Origin: Bifidobacterium [indicum] DSM 20214 = LMG 11587
Lineage (GTDB): Bacteria > Actinomycetota > Actinomycetes > Actinomycetales > Bifidobacteriaceae
Assembly: GCF_000706765.1 (NCBI RefSeq)
Contig: NZ_CP006018.1
Span: forward strand, 1,426,001 to 1,490,000
Reading direction: 5' to 3'
Length of the DNA stretch: 64,000 nucleotides
In this document: piece by piece, positions 44,465-53,521 of the stretch
How positions within the stretch are numbered: the stretch's first letter is position 1
How the letters are laid out: each line of letters opens with the position of its first letter
The notes under the pieces: model-generated
Databases searched by the model: none
What the model saw: only the letters and a program-made list of their open reading frames with translations
What the model was told of the DNA's origin: nothing
Made by a program: the position numbers and the translations under genes

Positions 44465-44896
44465 CTTGGACCCACCTTTTGATTCAACCTGTGGGTATTG
44501 GGAATTGTCTCTCGTGATTCTGCAACCTGCATACCCCTGGGTTCCCTATATCAGGTAAGCCTGAAGCAACATGACTCCTTTGCACCAATGGCATCGGCGG
44601 CTACTCACTGAGGGATATCGCTGACATCTATCGAGAGAAACCATATTCCGGCCAAACTACGCACCTGAATGCAACCGCTGCCTGCAAAAAGTCGTATCCG
44701 TGGAAGTGGGCGCGGCTCACTGCCCGTAGCAGGGCCTAGACTGCGTATCCGCATCAGTGAAGCCTATGCGCCGGCTTTTTGGTGAACGCGCCCAGTATCC
44801 AGGTATACGGTTTCGTCGGGGTGTTCGGTGACCGAGCACTCGGCGATGCAGATGACGACCGCCGACCCAGAACCGAAACACCCCGAATCAGGTCCT
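44465..44896. other. Gene-free stretch after tRNA-Gly
   Basis: This is 430 bases with no convincing gene. One short plus-strand frame reads GIGGYSLRDIADIYREK, faintly like a helix-turn-helix of a transposase or regulator, then stops. A short minus-strand frame ends VTEHPDETVYLDTGRVHQKAGA. Both could be relics of a mobile element, but I cannot place them. No repeat of the tRNA 3' end was found in the window. Confidence 0.4.
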
Positions 44897-45262
44897 TCAG
44901 AACTTGATGCTGGGAACCACGAAGGGCTGGTTGATGCCGCCATGCATGAAGAAGGCGACGACAATGGCCAGAAGGCTCAGGACCAGGCCAACGATAACCA
45001 GGGACTTACCCCGGTGCCGCCCTGTACTCCGGGCCGTGAAGAAACCTATCAGGGAACAGAGCACACCCAGGGCACCAAGACACAGGGCCACCAGGTCAAG
45101 CTCCTTGAAGACCGATGCCAGGAGACTGATCACGCCCAGCACCAGACTGATGATGGCCATGGAACTGACGGGGTGCTTCTCGGTTTCCTCCTTGACGACC
45201 ACGGTCTCCTTCTGCACCGTTTCCGGGTTCCTGACCTGGTCTTTTTCATCTTGTTCACTCAT
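44897..45262 (-). CDS. DUF4190-like small membrane protein
   Basis: The 121-residue protein has a charged N-terminus (MSEQDEKDQVRNPETVQKE), then three hydrophobic segments: SSMAIISLVLGVISLLASV, LVALCLGALGVLCSLIGFF and GKSLVIVGLVLSLLAIVVAFF. The repeated S-L-V-L-G-x-I/L-S-L-L pattern is that of DUF4190 proteins, whose role is unknown. The ATG follows GAGAGGGG. Confidence 0.7.
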   Translation of the reverse strand: MSEQDEKDQVRNPETVQKETVVVKEETEKHPVSSMAIISLVLGVISLLASVFKELDLVALCLGALGVLCSLIGFFTARSTGRHRGKSLVIVGLVLSLLAIVVAFFMHGGINQPFVVPSIKF

Positions 45263-45383
45263 GTTCTACCCCTCTCTCCTAGAGCCGCCGAACGTCTGAG
45301 CGGCCCATCTAGGCACCATGATATGACCAGGAAAGGCGGCGATGGTGCTACCACACCCGAGCGGGGGCAGAATCAGGTTTCAC

Positions 45384-46571
45384 TCATTCCAAAGCGCCCC
45401 GGTGGATGCTCAACAGATACTGTTTGCACCTACGTGCGGCATGACTTGACTGGATCCGATCGGCAAGGAGCTCGAACCAGCGTCCCTTATGACGATCGAT
45501 GGTGAGGGCGAATAGGCGGTCGCGGATAAGATCGATGGCCAGGCAGACCATGAAAATCAAAAGAACCAAAGCCAGGGAGTAAACCACGGCAGCGTCTTGC
45601 CCCCATACCTTCCGAATATCGAAGCGCCCCCAGAGCAGAGCCCTGACCGGCGGGTAGTCATGCATGAGGTAAACCCCGAAGGTGCCCTTGGCGAGATAGT
45701 TAATCAACCGACTCCTGATGTGGATGCGATCCGCAACCAGAAGCGCCCCAAAAGCGATAAGCAGGAGGGGCAGCTTGCTCTCCCGATTGATGTAATCGAA
45801 AATCATCGGAGGAAACCCGCCATGGGTGAACGTCCGCATCCAATCACCAAACAAAATCAGGCCAAGGACCGCCGCGGACCCAAGGCCGACCATTGACCAG
45901 CCCAGTGTTTTCGATGCCTTTTTCAAATACCACCGATAGTACGAGATAAGCAGGTATTGGTAGATGAAACTCACAAATGTAGAAGCCAGGAAACCAACGT
46001 AATCATTGGGTGTCAGTCCATAGATAAGACCCCAGACCACCAGCAGAATCACCGCCAGGTAGCCGTGCATACGTTGCCCCATCTTGCGCAGCCCCACAGT
46101 CACAAACGGATAGAAGAGGAGGAAGAGAGCGTAATTGGTCGGATACCACCACAGATTCGAAATCAGGGGGAAGACGGAGTAGACAATCTGCGACCGGGAG
46201 ATGTCCTTGCGGTCGAACAGGACGAGCCCAAGCATCAGCAGAAGACTGTAGAAGAGCATCTGCCGCTCCAGCACCCAAATGCGCTTTAGGGATTTCCTGG
46301 GGCTCAAATCACGGTTTTGACAGAGAAACCAGGCTGATATGCCGAAGAAGATGTCCACACCGACCTTGCCCAAGGGCAAGAAGCAGGTATATATGAACTG
46401 GCTGACCGAAGCGGGCTCGTCATATACGGGAAAGGGGTTGTGAACCACATAATGGTGCAGGATTATCATGTACATGGCAAGGAGGCGCAACAGCTCGAAG
46501 CTGGAGTTCCGGACTTCGCCCGATGAACCTCGAACCCGGCCAGAGGATGATTCCTCGGATTCTGTCACCAT
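45384..46571 (-). CDS. Acyltransferase family 3 membrane protein (OafA/YrhL-like)
   Basis: The 395-residue integral membrane O-acyltransferase has ten or so membrane segments. The N-terminal SFELLRLLAMYMIILHHYVVHN carries the arginine and histidine characteristic of the family, and VDIFFGISAWFLCQN the second motif. Members acetylate surface polysaccharides, teichoic acids or lipids; the acceptor is unknown. The chosen ATG has AAGGGAAG at six bases. It sits in a region richer in A/T than its surroundings, with other surface-type genes. Confidence 0.88.
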   Translation of the reverse strand: MVTESEESSSGRVRGSSGEVRNSSFELLRLLAMYMIILHHYVVHNPFPVYDEPASVSQFIYTCFLPLGKVGVDIFFGISAWFLCQNRDLSPRKSLKRIWVLERQMLFYSLLLMLGLVLFDRKDISRSQIVYSVFPLISNLWWYPTNYALFLLFYPFVTVGLRKMGQRMHGYLAVILLVVWGLIYGLTPNDYVGFLASTFVSFIYQYLLISYYRWYLKKASKTLGWSMVGLGSAAVLGLILFGDWMRTFTHGGFPPMIFDYINRESKLPLLLIAFGALLVADRIHIRSRLINYLAKGTFGVYLMHDYPPVRALLWGRFDIRKVWGQDAAVVYSLALVLLIFMVCLAIDLIRDRLFALTIDRHKGRWFELLADRIQSSHAARRCKQYLLSIHRGALE

Positions 46572-47379
46572 ATGCACTTCCCTTCTCACCGTCGGATATT
46601 GTATCAACCTCCCTGGGTATGCAATTGGGAGTATCTCTCCTTTAACCAGATGAGGTACCTGCTCCTACAAGTTTTTCTTCCCTACCTCCTGAACCGTTCA
46701 GACCTTGTCGAAATGGACATAGACGCATGGTCTGGCATCCAGGTTAGAAGTATTGGAGGGACAGGGAGAGTCACGGATTACGGGGAAAAGGATAACCAGC
46801 CCGATTGCCCCTGTCACGGTCGAGACGACCGCGGCACCGAACCTGTACATCAACAACCACACTACGTGGCGGATTACAAGGCCCGGTGCCGGGCCATCGC
46901 CGAGTACCTCTACTTGCGGCTCTTCCCTCATATCTCTCAGCCGTAGCAATGCCCTCGCGGGCATCGTTTCGAGGCATATCTTCGGCTTTCCCTCGTGTGC
47001 CAGGAACTACAAACCCCTTCGCCGTCCCCGCGTCTGTTGTGGACGTGTCGTCCCCAAACGGCTTCTCCACCCGTTGGCGCGCGTCTGAATACAGACAGGT
47101 TCCCAGAGCATGGGCCAGAGGGGTATTGGTCGAATCAACGGTATCGAGCACCGCGATAAAAGACACAACACCACTGCGCAGCGATGCCGATGGTTGCCAC
47201 TCGGTATTCTGATGAGGCGCATCCCTAACTATAAGTCATGCACGGTCACCGGAAACCGGGAATCAACAAAACCGGTCATTCAATTTGATACTTTTTTCAC
47301 AAATCATGTGTCCTTTTGAGCAAATCGTACCGACGGGAGACACCACCATCTCAGGATTGTGGTCCAAAGGTAGAATTGC
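46572..47379. other. Intergenic stretch of about 0.8 kb with possible decayed gene
   Basis: No intact gene is supported. On the minus strand two overlapping frames look more protein-like than chance. One (about 47240 to 46920) reads SGVVSFIAVLDTVDSTNTPLAHALG and continues hydrophilic. The other (46964 to 46698) includes VVWLLMYRFGAAVVSTVTGAIGLVILFPVI, a plausible membrane segment. They might be pieces of one broken membrane protein. I recognise no family. Confidence 0.35.
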
Positions 47380-49395
47380 ATGGTTCAAACCACACGCTCC
47401 ATCCACAAGGGGGACCACTTGGCAGCAGACACAGGCACCAGCGCCAACTCTCTGCGTGACCATCGGAATTCTCCCGGCACCATTCTGGGCCGGGTGCTGG
47501 CCTTTCTCATCTGTCTCTGGATAGCCTGGTGCACCTCGGTGGGTCCTATCTACCGCCGCAGCGGATCCATGGCCGAGTTCGGCTGGCAGAATGCCCTGAT
47601 TCTCCTGTGCGCTTTGGCCGTTTGCCTGGGCCTCGTCGCCTTGGTCAGACACCTTCTCTACGGCGGTGAGTCTCCCCTGTCCATGTTGAGGAGATCGGAT
47701 GGAGCCGTTGGAAAGGCCATCAGAACAGTCCGAGACTCCCTCTCGGGACGGAAGCGACTTCGGTCCGCAGGCAGGGCCTACCGGTCTTTTATCATGCGGC
47801 AGACCCGGGGATGGAAACCCATCATGTGCCTCCTGGTCATCGGATGGTCCTGGGCCCTGGTGACCCTGCTGGCAGCCTACGGAGCCGACCTCTATGCCCA
47901 GATTGCCGAATGCTCCAACTGGATTCTGCAGTTGCGCGGTGACGTGCCCCAATATGGTGGCAACGCCTTCACCCAGATGGACGTCTACCCCATCGGCCAC
48001 TACCTTTGGCCGTCCGAGCCGACCTTCCTGACCGACCAGCACAACCTGGTCCTGACCTTCTTTTACGGGATGACGGCCCTGGCCTCCCAGCGACTCACTG
48101 GTTCATATGATGCGGGAATCGTTCTCCTGGCAGGCCTGCAACTCGTTTTCGGGGCCTTCTGCTGTTCCGTCACAGCCGACCGGTTCTTCACAGGAGGGCA
48201 CCCGGACGACAGCAGCTGCCATATGACCTCGGCAGTGACGGAACCCGGTGCCTACCGGGCGGGACCCCTGGCCCGGACCCTGGTCATCCTCTTCTTCCTT
48301 GTTTGCCCCTTCAACGTCTTCAGCTCAATCAGCCTGACGAAGTCCCCCCTCTTCGCATTCTCCTTCGTCTGGTGGTTCGGCATCTGGTACCAGACCATCA
48401 GACAGGACGGGGCCGGCAACCACCCCTTCGCCAGCCCCAGAACACTTGTCGGTCTGGCTGTCAGTACCCTGATTATGCTGATCAGCGCCAAGTACGGCAT
48501 CTACATTGTCATCGCCCAGATTGCGCTGGCCTTGATTATGCTCCGCCGGTACTGGAAGACCTATCTGATCTGCCTCCTCCTGCCCGCCATGGCCTTCACG
48601 GCCCTGGTCAGTGGCCTGGAAGGGGCCGGGCACGTCATCAAGGGCGACCCGATAGAGAGTAAGAGCATCCAGCTCCAGCAGGTGGCCAGAGTAGCCAGAG
48701 TGGACCCGTCTGGCATCGACAGTCAGACCAGACAGGACCTGGACCCCATCCTTGACCTGGATTCGGCCGCTTCCAACTACACACCCTGGGAGGCCGACCG
48801 GGTCAAGTCATCCGGGAACCAGCCCAAACTGATTGTCTACAAGTGGCGCACGGTCACGGACGACCAGATGAAGAAGTTCAACAAGGCCTGGCTCAACCTG
48901 GCCAAGGGGCACGCCGTTCCCTACCTGGATGCCCTCATGGCCGAGTGCTACGGCTACTTCGACGTCAACGATTCGGCCTATGTGGCCATGTCGTATTACC
49001 TGAACAACTCCTACGTCCAGGAGTCCAGCACCTGGATTCAGTACTGGTGCCGCGATTGGAGGAACGGTGTCACTGGTGCAGCCAGAACCTGGGCCAGCAT
49101 ACCCGTACTGGGCTGGATAGCCCAGGGGAATTTCTGGGTGACTCTGGCTCTGATTCTGATTGCCGCCTGGCTGAGCGCCGGGCGATGGCGCCACCTCCTC
49201 GAGTTCCTTCCCCTCCTGCTAATCATGGGGGTCATGGTCACGGCACCGGCCAACAATTTCGAACGCCACATGCTTCCTGTGGCCATGGTCGTACCATTCC
49301 TGATACTGGCCATGTCCTGCGAACGCCGACACGTCCTTACCGGAGCCAATCAGGACGATTGCTCTCCGGACCGGGAAGGAACTCGGAGGAACTAA
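47380..49395 (+). CDS. DUF6020-like polytopic membrane protein
   Basis: The 671-residue protein has at least 11 membrane segments and large outside loops. It carries CSNWILQLRGDVPQYGGNAFTQMDVYPIGHYLWP, GIWYQTIRQDG and LISAKYGIYIVIAQIALALIML. The layout resembles the DUF6020 family and the wider GT-C glycosyltransferase-like proteins common in bifidobacteria, which are thought to act on cell-surface glycans. This is inference. There is no strong ribosome-binding site (AAAGGT at ten bases). It is the only plus-strand gene of the region. Confidence 0.7.
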   Translation: MVQTTRSIHKGDHLAADTGTSANSLRDHRNSPGTILGRVLAFLICLWIAWCTSVGPIYRRSGSMAEFGWQNALILLCALAVCLGLVALVRHLLYGGESPLSMLRRSDGAVGKAIRTVRDSLSGRKRLRSAGRAYRSFIMRQTRGWKPIMCLLVIGWSWALVTLLAAYGADLYAQIAECSNWILQLRGDVPQYGGNAFTQMDVYPIGHYLWPSEPTFLTDQHNLVLTFFYGMTALASQRLTGSYDAGIVLLAGLQLVFGAFCCSVTADRFFTGGHPDDSSCHMTSAVTEPGAYRAGPLARTLVILFFLVCPFNVFSSISLTKSPLFAFSFVWWFGIWYQTIRQDGAGNHPFASPRTLVGLAVSTLIMLISAKYGIYIVIAQIALALIMLRRYWKTYLICLLLPAMAFTALVSGLEGAGHVIKGDPIESKSIQLQQVARVARVDPSGIDSQTRQDLDPILDLDSAASNYTPWEADRVKSSGNQPKLIVYKWRTVTDDQMKKFNKAWLNLAKGHAVPYLDALMAECYGYFDVNDSAYVAMSYYLNNSYVQESSTWIQYWCRDWRNGVTGAARTWASIPVLGWIAQGNFWVTLALILIAAWLSAGRWRHLLEFLPLLLIMGVMVTAPANNFERHMLPVAMVVPFLILAMSCERRHVLTGANQDDCSPDREGTRRN

Positions 49396-49525
49396 CCGCC
49401 TTGGCACCAGGACCGTGGTGAACCTTCTGAAGTCCTCGGCAAAACAGCAGGTGTCAGCACCCGAGCACGGTCGGCAACCGGAAGCAGATGAGGTCGGAGC
49501 CGGAAAACACACGGCGGGCAACAAA

Positions 49526-49557
49526 AAGGACGGAAGGCCGTACAGCCTTCCGTCCTT
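49526..49557 (-). terminator. Terminator of rplK-rplA
   Basis: AAGGACGGAAGGC (49526-49538) pairs perfectly with GCCTTCCGTCCTT (49545-49557), with a six-base loop and TTTTTGT following on the minus strand. Confidence 0.95.
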
Positions 49558-49595
49558 ACGATATCTATGCCGGGAACACGCCCCGAGCACCCGAC

Positions 49596-50285
49596 TCAGA
49601 GCAGGGCGATGTCCAGGGGAACACCGGGGCCCATGGTCGTGGTCAGGGTGGCCTTGGTGATGTAGCGGCCCTTGACGGTGGCCGGCTTCATGCGCTTGAC
49701 TTCCTCATCAACGGCGTGGAAGTTCTCGGCCAGGGCCTTCTCGTCGAAGGAGACCTTGCCCACGGGGAAGCTCAGGTTGCCGTTCTTGTCGACGCGGAAC
49801 TCGATACGTCCGGCCTTGATCTCGGAGACGGCCTTGGCCACATCCATGGTGACGGTGCCGGTCTTGGGGTTGGGCATAAGGCCACGGGGACCGAGGACGC
49901 GGCCCAGGCGGCCGACCTTGCCCATCATGTCGGGGGTGGCCACCACGGCATCAAAGTCGAGGAAGCCGCCGGCGACCTTGGTCACCAACTCGTCATCGCC
50001 GACCACGTCGGCACCGGCCTCGGTGGCAGCAGTTGCCTGGGGGCCACGGGCGAAGACCAGAACACGAACGGTCTTGCCGGTGCCGTTGGGCAGGCTCACG
50101 GTGCCACGGACCAGCTGATCGGCCTTACGGGGATCGACGTTCAGCCGGTAGACGGCCTCGACGGTCTCGTCAAACCCACGCTTGGGCATGCCCTTGAGCA
50201 GGGCCAGACCCTCTTCGGGGCTGTACAGGTTGGTACGATCGACCTTCTCGGCCGCTTCGCGATACTTCTTGGAACGCTTGGTCAT
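49596..50285 (-). CDS. rplA: 50S ribosomal protein L1
   Basis: The 229-residue protein has the usual L1 length. It carries [29 protein letters not shown], the [14 protein letters not shown]-binding segment and [17 protein letters not shown], the family signature. It binds 23S rRNA in the L1 stalk and typically represses its own operon. It follows rplK by 61 bases. Confidence 0.98.
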   Translation of the reverse strand: MTKRSKKYREAAEKVDRTNLYSPEEGLALLKGMPKRGFDETVEAVYRLNVDPRKADQLVRGTVSLPNGTGKTVRVLVFARGPQATAATEAGADVVGDDELVTKVAGGFLDFDAVVATPDMMGKVGRLGRVLGPRGLMPNPKTGTVTMDVAKAVSEIKAGRIEFRVDKNGNLSFPVGKVSFDEKALAENFHAVDEEVKRMKPATVKGRYITKATLTTTMGPGVPLDIALL

Positions 50286-50346
50286 CTGCTTCTCCTATCA
50301 GCAGTCGCGGTGCGGGCAAGCGTATGCCCTACCGCTCACAACAATT

Positions 50347-50778
50347 TCAGTCGGTGACGGTGATGCCCATGGAACGGGCGGTGCCTTCGATGATCTTCAT
50401 ACCGGCCTCGATATCGCGAGCCGAGAGATCCTCCATCTTGGTCTCGGCAATCTCGCGGACCTGGGCCTTGGTGACGGATCCCACCTTGGTGGTCAGCGGG
50501 TTGCCGGCACCCTTGGCCACGCCAGCGGCCTTGCGGAGCAGGTCCGCAGCCGGCGGGGTCTTGGTGATGAAGGTGAAGGAACGATCCTCATAGACGCTGA
50601 TGATGCAGGGGATGACCTGACCCATCTTGTCCTTGGTGGCATCGTTGTACTGCTTGCAGAAGTCCATGATATTAACGCCATGGGAACCCAGTGCAGGACC
50701 CAGCGGCGGAGCAGGATTGGCCTTGCCGGCCTCAATCTGCACCTTGATCAGCGCGGTGACTTTCTTCTTTGCAGCCAT
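50347..50778 (-). CDS. rplK: 50S ribosomal protein L11
   Basis: The 143-residue protein shows [41 protein letters not shown], then [19 protein letters not shown], and the C-terminal [17 protein letters not shown]. It contacts the GTPase centre of the large subunit and translation factors. The ATG is preceded by AGAAAGAAGAACC. It is transcribed ahead of rplA. Confidence 0.98.
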   Translation of the reverse strand: MAAKKKVTALIKVQIEAGKANPAPPLGPALGSHGVNIMDFCKQYNDATKDKMGQVIPCIISVYEDRSFTFITKTPPAADLLRKAAGVAKGAGNPLTTKVGSVTKAQVREIAETKMEDLSARDIEAGMKIIEGTARSMGITVTD

Positions 50779-50879
50779 TGCTGGTTCTTCTTTCTATGGA
50801 GCGGTGATGTCGGAGGCCTGAGCCTCCTCCCGCAACTTGTTCTTTCCACATGCACCCCCTACGGGGCACACAAGCTTGT

Positions 50880-50907
50880 TGATTATGACACGTACCGACG
50901 ACCGCAA
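50880..50907 (-). promoter_or_regulatory. Probable promoter of rplK-rplA
   Basis: On the minus strand, TTGCGG (50907-50902), 16 bases, and TAATCA (50885-50880). A roughly 100-base leader with palindromes (CCCC-GTA-GGGG and GGAGGC-TCAG-GCCTCC) follows before rplK, possibly for L1 or L11 feedback. Confidence 0.5.
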
Positions 50908-50929
50908 CCGGTCAGGGCCGACATTGCGG

Positions 50930-51772
50930 TCAGGAGATCTTCTCGACCTGATCGAAGCCCAACTCAACCGGGGTGTCACGACCGAAGATCGAGACCAGCA
51001 CGGTCAGCTTCTGTGTGGTCGGCTCCACATCGGAGACCACTGCGGCCATGGTGGCGAAGGGTCCGTCGGTGACGGTGACCTGGTCGCCCACGGCGTAGGA
51101 GACCTCCACGGTACGCTTCTTGGCGGCCTCGGGCTTGTCGCCTGCAGCCTTCAGGGCCTCGGAGGCAATCATCGGGGCCATCATACGCACGACTTCCTTG
51201 CGGGACAGAGGCGCAGGCTCCTTGCTGGGGCCGACGAATCCGGTGACACCTTCGGTATCACGAATGATGCGGCGGGCGTTCTCGTCAGGCCACATACGGA
51301 TGAGCACGTACCCGGGAACCCTGACGCGGGTGACGACCTTCTTGCCCTTGTCGGTGTGCTTCTCGACCTCTTCCATGGGAATCTCAACCTGGAAGATCTG
51401 GTCTTCAAGACCGAAGGACACGATACGGGACTCGACGTTGGCCTTTACCCGCTTCTCATACCCGGAATAGGTGTGGAGAACGTACCACTTGCCTTCGAGC
51501 GTGCGCAGCTTCTTGGAGAACTCATCAACGGCCTTCTGCCCGGCATCCTCCTGATCGGCGGTATCCGCGTCCGCGGACTCCGGCGCCGATTCATCGGCCT
51601 GGCCACCCTGGGCCTGGTCGGTGGCGGGGGCGGCATCATCCTGAGCCGACTGGTCGACAGGCTGATCCTGAATCGGGGCAGCACTCTCCCCCTCGGCAAC
51701 GGCCGGGACCGTATCCTGCGGTTCCTGGGCCAAATCGTCGCCCAGACCCTCAGTCGTCAGATCATCACTCAT
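50930..51772 (-). CDS. nusG: Transcription elongation/antitermination factor NusG
   Basis: This is a 280-residue protein. Residues about 1-85 are an acidic Ala/Asp/Glu/Gln-rich extension common in actinobacterial NusG. The NGN domain follows ([22 protein letters not shown], with [14 protein letters not shown]), then a KOW domain ([24 protein letters not shown]). It binds RNA polymerase and couples it with Rho and ribosomes. It lies downstream of secE and before the rplK promoter. Confidence 0.97.
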   Translation of the reverse strand: MSDDLTTEGLGDDLAQEPQDTVPAVAEGESAAPIQDQPVDQSAQDDAAPATDQAQGGQADESAPESADADTADQEDAGQKAVDEFSKKLRTLEGKWYVLHTYSGYEKRVKANVESRIVSFGLEDQIFQVEIPMEEVEKHTDKGKKVVTRVRVPGYVLIRMWPDENARRIIRDTEGVTGFVGPSKEPAPLSRKEVVRMMAPMIASEALKAAGDKPEAAKKRTVEVSYAVGDQVTVTDGPFATMAAVVSDVEPTTQKLTVLVSIFGRDTPVELGFDQVEKIS

Positions 51773-51802
51773 GGATTACTCCACCTTCTACCTTGTTTCG
51801 CT

Positions 51803-52015
51803 TCAGCCGAATATGAGGAAGACCAGTTTACCCAGTCCGAAGTCCAGAGCAGTCACGAAGAGCATGAGCAGGAGGACGAAGATGAAGACCGCCACGGACC
51901 AGCCCAGGAGCTCTTTCCCGGTAGGCGCGACCACCTTGCGAATCTCATCGATGACCTGTTTGATGAACAGACCGATACGCATGAAGAAGTTTGGCTTGTC
52001 TTCTTTCTTTGCCAT
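51803..52015 (-). CDS. secE: Preprotein translocase subunit SecE
   Basis: The 70-residue protein has an amphipathic helix (RIGLFIKQVIDEIRKVVAPTGKELLGWS) followed by a single membrane segment (VAVFIFVLLLMLFVTALDFGLGKLVFLI). It is the single-span form of SecE that stabilises SecY. It lies 30 bases before nusG and about 45 bases after tRNA-Trp, the usual arrangement. Confidence 0.96.
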   Translation of the reverse strand: MAKKEDKPNFFMRIGLFIKQVIDEIRKVVAPTGKELLGWSVAVFIFVLLLMLFVTALDFGLGKLVFLIFG

Positions 52016-52061
52016 GGTCTACTGTCCTTCACTGTCGTGCACTGCCGGCTGCAACACTTAG

Positions 52062-52134
52062 CAGGGAAGGCGGGACTCGAACCCACAACCTACGGTTTTG
52101 GAGACCGTTGCGCTACCAATTGCGCCACTTCCCT
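52062..52134 (-). tRNA. tRNA-Trp (anticodon CCA)
   Basis: On the minus strand: acceptor AGGGAAG/CTTCCCT, D arm GGCGCAATTGGTAGCGC, anticodon arm ACGGTCTCCAAAACCGT with anticodon CCA, T arm GGGTTCGAGTCCC, and discriminator G73, a tryptophan identity element. CCA is not encoded. Confidence 0.97.
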
Positions 52135-52273
52135 ATCGGAACTTCTCTCAACAGTACTCGAAGGAGACGAAACCGCCTCCTCTATTGGGAGAAAAACCGC
52201 CAAATCGCTAGTTTAGCCCAAAGGGTGGCCTGAGTCCAACCGCGTGCCGTCATCGTACCGGCAAGACCCCGAA

Positions 52274-53497
52274 TCAAGCTCCGATCCACGCCTGGAACCG
52301 TCGCATCCCCTCGGCCAGATCCTGGTCGGACAGGGCATAGGAGAAACGCAGATGGCCCGGGGCCCCGAAAGCCTCTCCAGGCACTGCGGCCACATGGGTC
52401 TCCTCCAGGATTGCGGCGGCCAGGTCGGACGAGGTCCGGCTGATGGTCCCATGAGGCCCAAGCGGGCGGTTCAGGAGACCTGTTACATCAGGGAAGGCAT
52501 AGAAGGCGCCCTTGGGCTCAGGGCACTCGACCCCCGGCACCTGATTCAGGGCGACCATGATGGACTTCCGGCGGTGGGCAAAGGCCCTGCCCATGGTCTC
52601 CACCGCGTCCATGGGACCCTGAATGGCTGCCAGGGCGGCTCGCTGGGAGACATTGGCCACGTTGGAGGTCATGTGCCCCTGGAGCTTGCCTGCCGCCTTG
52701 GATACCGCGGTCGGGGCCACCATCCACCCGACACGCCATCCGGTCATGGCGTAGGTCTTTGCCACCCCGTTCAGGACAATCAACTGGTCACGCAGCTCCG
52801 GCACCAAGGCACCCGGATAAGGAGTGTGAGCGCCATCGTAGGTCAGGTGCTCGTAGATTTCATCACTGACGACCCATATGTGATGTTCCAGGGCCCACTG
52901 GCCTATGGCCCTGACCAGATCATCATCCCAAACGACCCCCGTGGGGTTGGAAGGGGTATTGACGATGATGGCCTTGGTTCGCTCGGTCCTCGCCGCCTCC
53001 AGTGCATCCAGGGAGGGAAGGTAGCCCTGATCGGCTCCGCTCAGGACCGGTACCGGCTCCCCACCGGCCAGGGTGACCATTTCGGGGTAGCTGGTCCAAT
53101 AGGGGGCGGGGATGATGACCTGGTCTCCCGGATTGAGCAGTATCTGGAAGGTCTCGTAGACGGCCTGCTTGCCGCCGTTGGTGACCACCACCTGGTCGGG
53201 CGTCACGGCATAACCCGAGTCGCGTTCAGTCTTGTCGGCTATGGCCTGACGAAGTTCAGGCAGGCCTGCCGTGGGTGTGTACCGGTGATTGCGCGGGTCC
53301 AGGCAGGCCTGCGAGGCGGCACGGGCAATGAAGTCCGGAGTGGGGAAGTCGGGCTCGCCCGCCCCGAAGCTGATTACATCGATTCCCTGGGCCTTCATGG
53401 CCTTGGCCTTGGAGTCCACGGCCAGGGTGGCACTGGGCGCCACGGAATCGATACGGTTGCTTAGGGTCTGCCATTCAGCCATGCTCATGGTTCCCAT
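52274..53497 (-). CDS. Aspartate aminotransferase family protein (AspC type)
   Basis: The 407-residue PLP-dependent class I aminotransferase has SATLAVDSKAKAMKAQGIDVISFGAGEPDFPTPDFI near the start. IIVNTPSNPTGVVWDDDL, WVVSDEIYEHLTYDG and the PLP lysine in VLNGVAKTYAMTGWRVGWM follow, and LRFSYALSD lies near the end. It is likely an aspartate or prephenate-type enzyme linking oxaloacetate and glutamate. Starts at 53482 (MAEWQTL) or 53488 are alternatives; the true one is not marked by a strong ribosome-binding site. Confidence 0.92.
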   Translation of the reverse strand: MGTMSMAEWQTLSNRIDSVAPSATLAVDSKAKAMKAQGIDVISFGAGEPDFPTPDFIARAASQACLDPRNHRYTPTAGLPELRQAIADKTERDSGYAVTPDQVVVTNGGKQAVYETFQILLNPGDQVIIPAPYWTSYPEMVTLAGGEPVPVLSGADQGYLPSLDALEAARTERTKAIIVNTPSNPTGVVWDDDLVRAIGQWALEHHIWVVSDEIYEHLTYDGAHTPYPGALVPELRDQLIVLNGVAKTYAMTGWRVGWMVAPTAVSKAAGKLQGHMTSNVANVSQRAALAAIQGPMDAVETMGRAFAHRRKSIMVALNQVPGVECPEPKGAFYAFPDVTGLLNRPLGPHGTISRTSSDLAAAILEETHVAAVPGEAFGAPGHLRFSYALSDQDLAEGMRRFQAWIGA

Positions 53498-53521
53498 GGT
53501 ACCGCCGGAGCCGCGGTTTCC

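Noticed and set aside
44520-44740. Transposase remnant after tRNA-Gly
   Set aside because: Only one short helix-turn-helix-like stretch was seen, with no inverted repeats, target duplication or second motif.
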